Below, in pieces: positions 35,021 through 45,525 of a stretch of 64,000 bases of DNA (position 1 is the first letter of the stretch; each line of letters starts with the position of its first letter). Source of the DNA: Cynocephalus volans (Eukaryota > Chordata > Mammalia > Dermoptera > Cynocephalidae). The translations under genes and the position numbers were made by a program. The DNA lies in assembly GCF_027409185.1 (NCBI RefSeq), contig NC_084474.1:27371382-27435381 (forward strand), given 5' to 3'. The notes under the pieces were generated by a model. It made no database searches. It saw only the letters and a list, made by a program, of their open reading frames with translations, and had not been told where the DNA came from.

Positions 35021-35675
35021 ATGGAAGACAAAATTATTTTAGGTGTTTTGAGTTTGAAGTGATTTGGGGGACTCTGAGATGAAATGTCCACTAGGCAGTC
35101 TGGTCCTTTGGAACTTCAGGGAAGAAATCTTTGCAAGGATTAAAGATTTCAGATTCATTAAATAAATGAGACTCATTAGCATATACATTGTCATTAAAAT
35201 CATGAGAGTGGATGAAATTGCACAGGGTACTCAATAAATATTTATAGATCTAATGAATAAATGAATAACGGGGGAGATTAAAAGGAAGACCTAAGAGGGA
35301 AAATAAGAGTTCCGAGACAATAGGGAAAGTGCCAGGATAAAGTGTACCCACTCTACAAGTTTCCCTAGATTGTCTCTGCTTATAGGAACACATAGTTATG
35401 TAATCAAAAGAAGAATGCCAATAAAAATAAAATGTGTGTACAGTAAATGAAGTTTTCTTTGGTAAGTACATAATTGATTACTTGGAGATAGCTAAACTAG
35501 TTATTTCAGAACAGATACATTTTAGCAGATTGTGAATCCACATTGTTATGCAGCTCATGAATCCACATTATTAAGGAAATATGAGTGTTACTCCTTCAAT
35601 TTGCTCTCTGAGAAAAGGAAAAAAACATAACATGAAGCTTGAGAGGCATTATTAAATGATAGTTAAAAATACAAA
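35021..35675. other. Nothing recognised beyond L2/MIR scraps
   Basis: 'actcaataaatatttatagatctaatgaataaatgaat' at about 35229-35267 looks like an L2 or MIR tail. 'gaatccacatt' occurs at 35535 and again about 25 bp on. Confidence 0.4.
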
Positions 35676-35679
35676 CTCT

Positions 35680-35905
35680 AGAGCAGTGTTTCTCAACCTC
35701 TTTTTCATTCTTGCCCCCCTAAGGAAACATTTTAGACATATTTTTCTTAACCAATCCCCCCTCTCCCACAAAATTTCAGTACTATTGATACACTGTATAT
35801 CTGTTTACGTACTGTGTACTGGAAGGACACAATCCACAGTAATGTCTAAGATTTTTTTTTACTCCCTAAAAACCAATTTTTGCCCCCATTACAAGTGCAC
35901 ACTCT
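35680..35905 (+). mobile_element. hAT-like transposon fossil
   Basis: Starts 'gagcagtgtttctcaacctctttttcattcttgcccccctaagg' and contains 'aaccaatcccccctctcccacaaaatttc' and 'aaccaatttttgcccccat'. The 'cagtgtttctcaacc' end is typical of hAT-derived mammalian repeats. Confidence 0.6.
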
Positions 35906-35911
35906 GGAGAG

Positions 35912-36110
35912 GACTCAAATCCCAGCTTTACTGGTTATTAGCTGTGTGACCTTGTGCAAACTGTTTCATTCTCTGTGCTACAGTTTTTTTGTCTGTAAAA
36001 TGGAGATGATAATAGTACTGTCATCCCGGGAATGCTGTGAAGATTAAATAAATTCATACACGTAAAGTACCTAGCAAGCCTAGCATACAAACCTTAGGTA
36101 TTAATCCTTT
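35912..36110 (+). repeat. MIR SINE (well preserved)
   Basis: 'caaatcccagctttactggttattagctgtgtgaccttgtgcaaactgtttcattctctgtgctacagttttttt', 'gtaaaatggagatgataatagtac' and 'gaagattaaataaattcatacacgtaaagtacctagc'. Confidence 0.88.
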
Positions 36111-36605
36111 TCTACTTTATACATATACATCTTTCTCTTTCTCCTATCTCCCTATCCTATTTTTGTTTTACCTTGTCACAATGGTCATTCGGAATGGTCA
36201 TTTTGTGTTTAATAATTTTTCTGCTTATAATTCAGAAAACATTTTATTATTATTATCCACGATAGTTTTTCCTCTCTTTGATATATTAGAATGACTTGAC
36301 TTCATACCGATTTCGTTGAACTGTGTTTAACAAAGCCATATTTTAAAAGGAAAAAAAAAGTAATTATTTTCTCAAAAACTGGGTACCAAAACAAAAAAAC
36401 AAAAAACACTAGGTACCAGTCTTCAGAGGCTTTGATTTTATCTCCGTGTCTCATATATTTTCTGTTTTAGCCTAATGCCTTGATAACGATTATTTACAAT
36501 TGTTACCAAAATTCTAGATAAAAACAGAAATTATTTGGTAGACTCTGTTTAAGTAAAATTTTAAAATTTTGTCTAGATGTTTAGCATTATGTAGCCAATG
36601 TTCAT
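36111..36605. other. AT-rich gap, nothing recognised
   Basis: No gene or confident repeat. Confidence 0.45.
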
Positions 36606-36608
36606 TAC

Positions 36609-36782
36609 AATATGGAAGTTGGGGGCCGAGCCCGTGGCGCACTTGGTAGAGTGCTGCGCTGGCAGCGCGGCGACGCTCCCGCGGCGGGTTCGGATCCTAT
36701 ATAGGACTGACTGGTGCACTCACTGGCTGAGTGCCGGTCACGAAAAAACGACAAAAAAAAAAAAAAAAAATATGGAAGTTGG
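36609..36782 (+). mobile_element. GC-rich t-SINE variant
   Basis: Element 36623-36768, the cleanest GC-rich copy: 'gggccgagcccgtggcgcacttgg', a gctggcagcgcggcgacgctcccgc hairpin region (one stem base changed), B box 'ggttcggatcc', second arm and 'cacgaaaaaacgac' before poly(A). Perfect 14-bp duplication aatatggaagttgg at 36609-36622 and 36769-36782. Confidence 0.94.
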
Positions 36783-37100
36783 TCAGGTTTAAAGACAACA
36801 CCTGCCCTTAAAGGTCACCTGTACTTTGGGATCACAAAGCACTCTCCCAGAATTTAACAACACAGTAAAGGCAACTGTGAAGCTGGACACTGAGCTGCCA
36901 GTGGTTTCAAGTTCCCATATCAGTGAGCCATGTATCCAGATATGTGATATCTCCAGTTTGCCTCAGAGGTAACAATATTTTGCCATACACTTCACAGTTG
37001 ATCTTGGATTGTCAAACCCTTTGTGCACAGTATAAAACTACTAAAGGCTTTAACTTTGAGTTTTGATGATGAACAAGCAGTGGCACAAATTGCTGAACCA
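36783..37100. other. Nothing recognised
   Basis: Single-copy-looking sequence between SINE and L2. Confidence 0.4.
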
Positions 37101-37104
37101 GAAG

Positions 37105-37371
37105 TGTTGATTAAATTCAATCTATTCAAAACATTTATTGAGCACTTATCATATACGTGTGAAATGCAAAGGTGAACGGATTCACATCTCTGACACTACA
37201 GCAGCACACAAGGGAGAAAGGCATGTATGAAAATAACCAAAACAGAAGGCAGAAAGGGATAACGAGACAATACAGATATAACCGGAGTTATTTGGAGCAC
37301 AGAGTGGAGGAACAACACATTTAGCTGAAGGAATTAGGAAAGACATCTTGGAGGTGGTGGCATTTTAGAAA
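37105..37371 (-). repeat. L2 LINE fragment
   Basis: 'aacatttattgagcacttatcatatacgtgtg' and 'tggagcacagagtggaggaac...agacatcttggaggtggtgg' are antisense L2 phrases. Confidence 0.6.
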
Positions 37372-37570
37372 GGCCATACAGGATTTTTTTCTTTTTTAAA
37401 AGATGACCGGTAAGGGGATCCACCCTTGGCTTGGTGTCGTCAGCACCACGCTCTCCTAAGTGAGCCAACCGGCCATCTCTATTATAAGGATCTGAACTCG
37501 TGGCCTTGGTGTTATCAGCACCACACTCTCCCAAGTGAGCCACGGGCCAGCCCTGGCCATGCAGGATTTT
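37372..37570 (-). mobile_element. tRNA-Ile SINE, dimer, nested in L2
   Basis: Element 37388-37554. Flanks ggccatacaggatttt (37372-37387) and ggccatgcaggatttt (37555-37570) form a 16-bp duplication with one mismatch. The frame crossing it is SINE sequence, not a gene. Confidence 0.92.
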
Positions 37571-37639
37571 GAAGGGCATTTTTTGATAAACATCTCAAGA
37601 TATAATGAAACTCAGTTAGTTTGCAAGGTCCTTGCAAGG

Positions 37640-38060
37640 GGCATGGTCTAGATTCTAGTTTTTCTCTGGAGCCTCACCTGAACACGCTCCTGTCCTTTCT
37701 CTGTTCTAGCCACAATGGCCTGTCTCAGTTCCCGGTATTCTCTCTCCTGCCACACGATTGCTGCGTATGCTGTTCCCTCTGCCTGGAACACCATTTCCAC
37801 CACCTGTTCACCTAGGTAACTCCTCATTATCCTTCAGACCTCAGCTCAAGTGCCACTTCCTCAGGGAAGCCTTCCCTGGCTTCCTTTACTATTTGTTTCT
37901 ATGATCACTTGATTACTGTCTGTCTGTCCACTGAATTATAAGCTCCATGAGGGAACCAACTGGGTGTATTTTTTCACCTTTGTGTTACCTGCATCAAGCA
38001 CAATGTCTGACACCTACCAGGTGCTTCACAACTGGTTGTTGAATGAATAAAGGAATTAAC
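37640..38060 (+). repeat. L2 LINE 3' region, long
   Basis: Textbook L2 3' order: 'ctctgttctagccacaatggcctgtctcag', 'ctctgcctggaacaccatttcc', 'cttcagacctcagctcaagtgccacttcctcagggaagccttccctgg', 'tataagctccatgaggg', 'tgaatgaataaagg'. The 64-codon frame inside is derived from it. Confidence 0.9.
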
Positions 38061-38775
38061 ATGAGCCAAGGAAAGCAGAGAGGTAAAAAAGCGCAAGGTC
38101 TATTTGGTAATTGGTTTGACAAGAAATAATCCTCAAATTTATGCTCTGAGACCATGATGACCAACAAGTTGTACAGGAAGTATTTTTCTGGTAAAATTAA
38201 ATAATGGCTATATTTACTAACATTAAAAACAATACATTAGATACATAGATTTCGCTACTTAAAGTTTCTCTTTTACATACGTTTCTTAAACATTTTGACT
38301 GCTACAGTATTGTTCCCCCCTGCTGGTAAGCAGCAGTGAACAACAAAAGAAATTAATGTGCAGCAAATAATATTAGGAAAAAAATGTTAATCATGATTAA
38401 TTTGACAGCATAACTATTATGGACATGTACACATGAATATTGTTGTGCACACATGTGAGTTACATTTTTCATGACTTAAGTTGTTCCTTATTGATATAGT
38501 TCTGCTTCTAATGCAAAGATGCAGAAAGGGTTGGCCAGAATCAAATATTCACAGGAAAAATGTAAGTTCATTAAATCACCCAGATAGTCTGAAATATTAT
38601 AACTTTGCAACTGTGTAGAAAAAATATGGGGTAATTAGATGAATTTTTCATTTTCTATCCAATTGTTTCAGAATTTATATACTCCTTCAACAGCCTAATA
38701 TCACCATGGTAACTATACATTATATATATACATTTTGCTTTTGTTACAGAATTATCAGAAAACAATTTTGGACTT
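38061..38775. other. AT-rich gap, nothing recognised
   Basis: No gene or clear repeat. Confidence 0.45.
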
Positions 38776-38777
38776 AA

Positions 38778-38973
38778 AAACCACAATTACAGGCCGGCCC
38801 GTGGCTCACTCGGTAGAGTGTGGTGCTGATAACACCAAGGCCACGGGTTCGGATCCTATATAGGGATGGCCGGTTTGCTCACTGGCTGAGCGTGGTGCCG
38901 ACAACACCAAGCCAAGGGTTGAGATCCCCTTACCGGTCATCTTTTTTAAAAAAAAAAACAAACCACAATTACA
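38778..38973 (+). mobile_element. tRNA-Ile SINE, dimer (near-consensus)
   Basis: Element 38792-38959: the first unit has 'ccggcccgtggctcactcggtagagtg' and 'gccacgggttcggatcctatatagg', the second 'ggccggtttgctcactggctgagcgtggtgc' and 'gagatccccttaccggtcatc'. Perfect 14-bp duplication aaaccacaattaca at 38778-38791 and 38960-38973. A good reference copy. Confidence 0.95.
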
Positions 38974-39084
38974 ATAGTACATTCTAATTGTTCAGATAAT
39001 TTCACTCTATTTTTACGTGATCAGAGTTTTGCAGTTTTCATATGTTTTAATTCAAGGGTTTCTATTAAGAATACATTATAATTT

Positions 39085-39579
39085 AAAACTCCAGTTTGAA
39101 ATGTGGTACATCTACACAATGGAATACTACTCAGCTATAAAAACGAATGAAATACTGCCATTTGCAACAACATGGATGGACCTCGAGAGAATTAGATTAA
39201 GTGAAACAAGTCAGGCACAGAAAGAGAAATACCACATGTTCTCACTTATTGGTGGGAGCTAAAAATTAATATATAAATTCACACACACACATACACACAT
39301 ACACACACAAACCGGGGGGGGGGGGAAGAAGATATAACAACCACAATTATTTGAAGTTGATACAACAAACAAACAGAAAGGACATGGTTGGGGGGAGGGG
39401 GGGAGGGAGAAGGGAGGGAGGTTTTGGTGATGGGGAGCATTAATCAGCTACAATGTATATCGACAAAATAAAATTAAAAAAAAAAAAATAATAAATAAAA
39501 AAAAATAAAATAAAAAAAAAATAAATAAATAAAAAAATAAAATAAAAAAAAAATAAAAAAAAAATAAAACTCCAGTTTG
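39085..39579 (+). mobile_element. Young 5'-truncated L1, 14-bp target duplication
   Basis: Insert 39099-39565 has the end of ORF2 ('gtggtacatctacacaatggaatactactcagctat', 'caacatggatggacctcgagagaattag', 'caggcacagaaagagaaataccac'), a CA-rich and G-rich 3' UTR including a 12-G run near 39315, and a long A/T tail of AAAAT-type units. aaaactccagtttg is exactly repeated at 39085-39098 and 39566-39579. The 81-codon frame over it is truncated ORF2 sequence. Little decay, so likely lineage-specific. Confidence 0.93.
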
Positions 39580-40465
39580 TTCTAGAATTTCTTTGTCCAT
39601 TATATTTTCCTAAAGTACTCATTTTATTCTTTTTTCTTCCTCTATTTTATTTAATCATTAAATTATCTTATTTTATTTGGCTTTGTATTAAAATAACCCA
39701 ATATATTATACTGAGCTCACCAAAGCTAGACATATGTACAGCATTTACTTAATTGAACCTTTCTGGCTTGTCTTGTTCTATATTTAAGCCTCCATTATGC
39801 AATGCTATTTACTTGATTTATTGGGTTTGGCTTACATATTTTATAAATTGTGACTGTTGGGAAAATTTTAAAGAGATTGACTTGGCCTGATTGGGGAGTT
39901 TTATATTGAGGACTCATTGCCATTGCAGTTACATTTGCTTAAAAATATATATCCATTTTAATAAGGACCTTGATTTAGGAGCAAATAACACTGGCTTCCA
40001 GAAGCTAGGACAAAGAGTTTCTTCCAATTTTAGATTCTTTTTTCCAATATTAGAATTTTGTTGCAATCTCAACTTAAGACAAAATCTATGTGATACCAAA
40101 CACCAGAATGAGGGGTTGGAAACTCAGTCACTGAGATGTTTCAGAATATCTGAATAAAGGGCATTCTGTAGGCCGTAAGTTTAAGTGGTTTTCCATGCTG
40201 ACCTCTTCCTATCCAGAAATTTGGGCATCTGCCTAAGTCCTTTTCTAAGGACTACCTTTTTGTAAAATAAGTAGAGTAACAGTTACCTCATTAAGAAACT
40301 TTAATGAAGATTACTGTGTATAGATCTTTTAATATTTTCTGATGAAAGGGACTAATTCAATATAAAGTACAGCTTTTTTTTTTTTTTTTTTTCTTTTACC
40401 TGTGGCTTGAATTTCTAATTTTGTACGGTTTTTGCTTTGCTTGGTAATATATGGAGTGTTAAGTA
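39580..40465. other. AT-rich stretch, nothing recognised
   Basis: A T run lies at about 40375-40391. No protein-like frame. Confidence 0.45.
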
Positions 40466-40469
40466 CCAG

Positions 40470-40850
40470 AGAGTCAAAACTAAGTTAAACACAGTCCCTG
40501 CCCTGAAGGAGCTCAGAGATACAGGATGGAGTAATGGGGACATGTACAAGGTGTGGAGGTGGCATTCATAAGGGCAGTGGGAATGAGGAACAGAGAAAAC
40601 TTCAGAGAAGAGGTGACCCTTGAGCTGAGTCTTATAAGAGATTTGGATCTCATCAGTCTGACAGATGGGGAAGGCAGAAAGCATCCCAGGAGAGGAAACA
40701 GCACCAATGGGGATGTGATGCCTCATTCATTCAACCATTCAACAAATGTTTGCTGAGCAAGTTTATGTGCTATGAATAGAAGACACGGCTCAAGAAATAC
40801 ACTGGCTAGGGGGGAAGGAAGATCCAACAAGCAGATAAAATAAATATAGT
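40470..40850 (-). repeat. L2 LINE fragment
   Basis: Antisense L2: 'cacagtccctgccctgaaggagctcagag', 'gaggtgacccttgagctgagtcttataagag', 'tcattcaaccattcaacaaatgtttgctgagc'. Overlapping frames on both strands are shadows of the repeat. Confidence 0.8.
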
Positions 40851-40869
40851 ACTGTAAGAAGAATAATAG

Positions 40870-40978
40870 ACAGGCTGGCCAGTTGGCTCAGTTGGCTAGA
40901 GCATGGTGTTATAACACCAAGGTCAAAGGGTTAGGATCCCCGTACCGGCCAGTCTCTACAAAAAAGAAAAAAAGAAAA
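40870..40978 (+). mobile_element. tRNA-Ile SINE, monomer
   Basis: 'caggctggccagttggctcagttggctagagcatggtgttataacaccaaggtcaaagggttaggatccccgtaccggcc', then an A-rich tail. Imperfect flanks aataatagac / aaatgatagag. Confidence 0.87.
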
Positions 40979-41055
40979 ATGATAGAGGGATTCACAGGGT
41001 AATGCAGAGCTCAGAGGAAGGGCTTCCAATCCAAATGCTAAACCTAGATTGACTT

Positions 41056-41181
41056 AAGGTATCACTTCTTCTATTTTTTTTTTTTTTTAAGATAACCAGT
41101 AAGGGGATCTTAACCCTTGACTTGGTGTTGTCAGCACCACGCTCTCCCAAGTGAGCCACGGGCCAGCCCAAGGTATCACTT
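41056..41181 (-). mobile_element. tRNA-Ile SINE, fused short form
   Basis: Element 41068-41169. The 3' half is that of the dimer's second unit ('aagataaccagtaaggggatcttaacccttgacttgg') but the 5' half is that of its first unit ('caagtgagccacgggccagccc'), giving a single-unit chimera. Perfect 12-bp duplication aaggtatcactt (41056-41067 and 41170-41181), so the chimera itself was retroposed or formed inside its flanks. Confidence 0.9.
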
Positions 41182-41480
41182 ATTGAGGAGACTCCGGTTG
41201 TTCTGCTCCAAAGTGGAGCCTCTTGGATCAAGCCTGAGTTGATTGTATTCATTCTGACACTGTAAAGTGGTTTTCGGGGTTACCCTGTCAGAGTGCCTGC
41301 CCTATACTATGTAACTGCCCAGCCCGACTTCACCTATCCCAGTTACCCTTGAGTTCCCAACATGCTTTGTGCTAAGGACCTCAAAATTAAGAAGTGCATC
41401 AAGAGAGCAATCTTGCCAAAGACTCAGGGCCGGTAAGAGCCACTGAGAGACCAACTGGTAGCATAGCTCCATGCTGTCTC
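41182..41480. other. Nothing recognised
   Basis: Single-copy-looking sequence. Confidence 0.4.
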
Positions 41481-41484
41481 TGAA

Positions 41485-41635
41485 CCAGCAGCATCGTCAC
41501 CTGGAAGCTTGTTAGAAATGCAGAATCTCAGAGCCAATCTCAGGCCCCTTGTCACACCCATTGCAATAGAATCCTCATTTTAACAGGATCTCCCAGTGAT
41601 TCATACTCCCATTAAAGTTGAGACGTTCTAGTATT
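41485..41635 (+). mobile_element. MER5-like hAT transposon fossil
   Basis: 'cgtcacctggaagcttgttagaaatgcagaatctcagagcc' and 'cagtgattcatactcccattaaagttgagacg' are the MER5A interior and right end. Confidence 0.8.
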
Positions 41636-41639
41636 AACT

Positions 41640-42595
41640 CCCGTATTCAGGTATAGTTCCACCTAAGCCATTCCAAAGGGTGGAAGTCTATTTCTAGAGC
41701 TGAAGAGAACATTTACCAACTTTCTTCGGTATCTTAGTCCTTACTTGGATGTATATACACATAAATCCCCAAACAACATATCTGAACCTTATTTTTACCT
41801 TGTTCTAACCTCAGTGGAGATGAAAATAGTCACCACTTTTGTACCCTTCACATACTTTTGAAGTGCTTGGTTTCCTTAGCTCATAATTAACTTGGAAAAG
41901 CCTTCATTTGCACAAAAAGGGAAATTTCTTGGGTTAGAAAATTTTGCTGACTTAAATAGCACATGCCTAATTGTGAAATACAGGGTCAAATTTCTCCTCT
42001 AAGCAGTATTTATTTTCTTGTAATAATGATTTGCCAACAGCTACTGACTTCTGGTTTGTTTATGCAAAGGGTCTTACCTTTAGATAAAATGATGCAGCTC
42101 TGACATACTGTTTTTTCCTTTTTCCTTTGCCATGAAGTCTTTAATAACCCCTCTGTCCAGTCACTTCTGCTGAAGAACAATTTCAACTTGTCTTGTGGTA
42201 GCAATGGCTCTCCTTATAGCTCTCCAGAGCCACAGCTATGCCTGGCACAGTGCTACCAAGATGATCAGAGATAGGATACCAAGGTCCCACATTTTATTAC
42301 CTTAGAGTTCCCAAATAGAAGCAGATGTATTGACCTAAAAGTGGGCATTTATGGATGAGCACTTGTATGTGGCCCATCATACAAAAAGTTAGAAAATTCG
42401 TTTTACTAACAAAAACGTAGTAAGTGTAACATTTTTAGGCGTTCCTCAAAGACATGGAAATGTACTATTATAACAAGCATAACATATTCTTCTATTTATT
42501 TTCTAACTGACAAGAATCAATATCTTTAGACAGCAAGAATTTTCTGCATACTTATTTATGTTTTTGTTACTTCTGAGAGGACAGGAACACTTGGC
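41640..42595. other. AT-rich stretch, nothing recognised
   Basis: No gene or confident repeat. Confidence 0.45.
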
Positions 42596-42599
42596 CTCA

Positions 42600-42985
42600 G
42601 GCGAACTGCTCCGTTCAGCTCCTTGCATCCATCCTGCGCATGCGCACATCTGTATGTTGGCCTTACGGTTGCTTCTTCCTGGAGAGCCTCCCCCGTCCTC
42701 GTCCTCTCCGTTTGTGCACGTGTGTGCTCTTCTTTCGAGGTTCAGTTCAAGTCTGAACACCTCCAAGAAATCCCTACTCAATTAACTGAGCTCTTGGTAA
42801 TCTGTTCGTTTTCTGGTTTCTATACCTTTTCAAGAATTTAGCCCTTAGTCTGCACTACTGCAGTTTGTTCTTTACCTACCTATGTTTGTACCCAGTCTCC
42901 CCAGTTAAGCTGTTACCTTTTTTCAAGGCATAAACTAGATCATTAATCTCATTGCATCCCTAGTGCTGTGGGAGGATGATGAGGT
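42600..42985 (+). repeat. L2-like LINE fragment
   Basis: 'ttcttcctggagagcctcccccgtcc', 'ggttcagttcaagtctgaacacctccaagaaatccctactcaatt' and 'aggcataaactagatcattaatctcattgcatccctagtgctg' follow a diverged L2 3' region. A perfect TGCGCATGCGCA palindrome lies at 42635-42646. Confidence 0.55.
42635..42646. promoter_or_regulatory. NRF1-type palindrome
   Basis: TGCGCATGCGCA contains the full NRF1 consensus GCGCATGCGC. Three CpGs survive here although the surroundings are CpG-poor. Sequence match only. Confidence 0.4.
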
Positions 42986-43049
42986 AGATCCACTTTAAAG
43001 GTCCTGTAACTAACTCTTTATTCCCCATTAGAGTTTTTCTTTCACAGAC

Positions 43050-43220
43050 AAGATTAAATTTTTTTTTTTTTTTTTTTGTCGTTTTCGTGACCGGCACTCA
43101 GCCGGTGAGTGCACCGGCCAGTCCTATATAGGATCCGAACCCGCGGCAGGAGCGTCGCCGCGCTCCCAGCGCCGCACTCTCCCGAGTGCGCCACGAGCTC
43201 GGCCCCAAGATTAAATTTTT
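43050..43220 (-). mobile_element. GC-rich t-SINE variant
   Basis: Element 43064-43206: poly(T), 'gtcgttttcgtgaccggcactcagccggtgagtgcaccggcc', 'ggatccgaacccgcggcaggagcg...cgctcccagcgccgcactctcccgagtgcgcc'. Perfect 14-bp duplication aagattaaattttt at 43050-43063 and 43207-43220. Confidence 0.93.
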
Positions 43221-43329
43221 AAAAACTTAAGTTTGTGAACTGTGATTTGTCCTCTCATCTTTAATATAAACTTCGCAGTGCCAGATAAATTACTCTAAAA
43301 CAAAGTTTTCATCATATTAGTTTCATATT

Positions 43330-43970
43330 CAAAAGGCTTCACTAGCTGTTAATTACCAAAACTCCAAAGGCCAAATGCATACACTGAAGGCTATAGCGTC
43401 TGATCAAAGCCACCTTCTAGTGTCCCTACTTAGTAATTCCCTGTACAAACTCCTGTTGCAGTTGATAAAATCTTTTTACTGCCTCCTAAATTTATTTTTT
43501 TGTTTGTTCAGGGTTTTCATTGTTGTATTTCTTTGGGTGGCTAGCTGGTATGGGGATCTGAAACACTGACCTTGGTGTTATAACACCACACTCTCACCAA
43601 CTGAGCTAAATGGCCACCCTGCTTCCTAAATTTAAAATGCACCTTTTTTTTTTTTGCCTTTGCTTTTGTCCTTTGCCAAAGGTGCTTCCCCTCTCACTGT
43701 CTCCTATGCAAATTCTCATCAACATTCAGCACAAGCTCAAGTCTCTTTGCTGTTGACCCCACTCACCATGTAAGACCTTGTGTCACCACTTCTATCATGT
43801 GTCCAGTGGGTAACTAAGCTGTAAATGCCTTGAAGACAGAGTCAATATTATATTCCCCTAACTGGACTATGAGCCCCTTGAGGGCAGGGCCAGTCATCTA
43901 TGAATACCTGAAACCTCATACAATGCCTGGTGCACAATAGGTGCTTAATAAATATCCTTAAATAAATACA
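43330..43970 (+). repeat. L2 LINE 3' region, interrupted
   Basis: L2 order from 'actccaaaggccaaatgcatacactgaaggc' through 'ttgctgttgaccccactcacc' to 'actatgagccccttgagggcagggcc', 'aatgcctggtgcacaataggtgcttaataaatatcc'. Split by the t-SINE at 43495-43618. Confidence 0.8.
43479..43634 (-). mobile_element. tRNA-Ile SINE, monomer, nested in L2
   Basis: Element about 43495-43618, antisense monomer ('ggtggctagctggtatggggatctgaaacactgaccttggtgttataacaccacactctcaccaactgagc'). 16-bp flanks ctgcctcctaaattta and ctgcttcctaaattta (43479-43494, 43619-43634), one mismatch. Confidence 0.9.
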
Positions 43971-44131
43971 TAAATGAGCTGTTCTAAGGGGGTATAGGGA
44001 TCAATATATGTATTTTCCTGAGTAGACTTAAATTGATAGAAGGAGAGAATGTCACAAAGTGCAACCTATACCCTGAGACTGGGGAAAGAGGTCCTTGTCA
44101 GGTAGCCAACACTGTCCCCCAAGGGTCTTTG

Positions 44132-44247
44132 TACTGTGGATCTTTTTTTTTTTAAAAAGATGACTGGTAAGGGGATCTTAACCCTTGACTTGGTATTATC
44201 AACACCACACTCTCCCAGTGAGCCATGGGCCAGCCCTACTGTGGATC
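44132..44247 (-). mobile_element. tRNA-Ile SINE, fused short form
   Basis: Element 44143-44236, the same chimeric build as at 41068-41169. Perfect 11-bp duplication tactgtggatc at 44132-44142 and 44237-44247. Confidence 0.9.
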
Positions 44248-44269
44248 ATTTTTAGCATCAGTTCATACC

Positions 44270-44445
44270 TAAGTCATTCCTGCTGCCTGGCCCTGTAAAA
44301 AGCCCATAGGGTGTTGAGCAGTTGCCTGGATTCACCACCACCCTGTGGGGTAGCTCTGCTCTATTCTTCTTTCTGTCTGGTATATAGAGCCTAGCATAGT
44401 GTCTACACTCTAATGGATGCTCAATAAATATTTGAATTAAGGGAC
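44270..44445 (+). repeat. L2 LINE 3' end
   Basis: 'gtctggtatatagagcctagcatagtgtctacactctaatggatgctcaataaatatttgaatt' is the L2 terminus; the left limit is uncertain. Confidence 0.6.
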
Positions 44446-44907
44446 AGACATTGAATTACTGTATTAGCAAATGGTCAAGCAATTTGCTCTTGAGATATAT
44501 AATACTATACTTATATTTTTATTACTAAAAGAATATCTTGACCATGCTGGTGGTCACATGAATCTTGACATGTGACAAATTGCATAGAACTAAGTGCACA
44601 CACACACACATGCACAGCAATTGTCTTGGTCACTTATTCCAGAGAAATGGAAACTTACATTCACACAAAAACCTGTACACAAATGTTTATAGCAGTTTTA
44701 TTTGTAACAGCTCCAAAGTGGAAACAATCCAAATGTCCTTAAAGGGGTGAATAGTTAAATAAATTGTGGTACATCCATGCCATGGAATATTATTCAGCAA
44801 TCAAAGGAACAAAATATTGATATTCACAACAACTTGGATATATCTCAAGGAAATTATGCTGAATGAAAAAACCCATCCCAAAATGTTATATACTATATGA
44901 TTCCATT

Positions 44908-45091
44908 CATATAACATTCTTTTTTTTTTTTTTTTTTTTTTTTTTTTCTTTTTCGTGACCGGCACTCAGCCAGTGAGTGTACCGGCCATTCCTATATAGG
45001 ATCCGAACCTGCGGCCGCTGGGAGCGTCGCCGCGCTCCCAGGGCAGCACCCTCCCGAGTGCGCCACAGGCTCGGCCCCATATAACATTCTT
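44908..45091 (-). mobile_element. GC-rich t-SINE variant, nested in L1
   Basis: Element 44922-45077: long poly(T), 'cgtgaccggcactcagccagtgagtgtaccggcc', 'tgggagcgtcgccgcgctccc'-type hairpin region with small changes, ending 'gcgccacaggctcggccc'. Perfect 14-bp duplication catataacattctt at 44908-44921 and 45078-45091. Confidence 0.93.
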
Positions 45092-45280
45092 GACATGACA
45101 AAGTTACAGAGATAGAAAACAGATTAGCAATTGCCAGGGGTTAGAGAGTGGAGTGGGAGGGAGGTGGCTGTGGCTATAAAAGGGTAGAACAAGGGATCTT
45201 TGTGATGGAACTGTTATGTATCTTGACTAGTGGTGGCCACATGAATCTACAGATGTGATAACATTGCATAGAACTAAGTA

Positions 45281-45302
45281 TACACACACACACACACACA
45301 CA
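45281..45302. repeat. CA dinucleotide microsatellite
   Basis: About 11 uninterrupted CA units inside the L1 3' UTR. Confidence 0.9.
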
Positions 45303-45525
45303 TACCTCTTCACACAAACATATGCGAATGAGTGCATATAAAACTAAATAAATTTCCTGGATTGTATCAATATTAATTTCCCAGTTGTGATACCATACTA
45401 TAATTATACAAGATGTTGCCATTGAGGGAAACCAGGCAAGAGTATATGGCATCTGTCTATATTATTTCTTACAACTATATGAGAATCTACAATTACCTCA
45501 AAATAAAAAGTTAAAAAAAACATAG

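Larger units (their letters stand above)
44535..45525 (+). mobile_element. Old L1 3' end(s) with duplicated 3' UTR segment
   Basis: 44640-45525 runs from the end of ORF2 ('aaacctgtacacaaatgtttatagcagttttattt', 'ggtacatccatgccatggaatattattcagc') to an L1M-type 3' end ('aagatgttgccattgagggaaaccagg', 'cctcaaaataaaaagtt'). Just upstream, 44535-44615 repeats a piece of the same 3' UTR ('ggtcacatgaatcttgac...cattgcatagaactaagt' plus CA run) also seen at 45219-45300. This is either two adjacent L1 insertions or an old partial duplication. Confidence 0.85.

Noticed and set aside
39017-39262. 81-codon frame with a Y-Y-S-A-I-K motif as a gene
   Set aside because: It is the last part of L1 ORF2 joined to flanking sequence by a 5'-truncated insertion.
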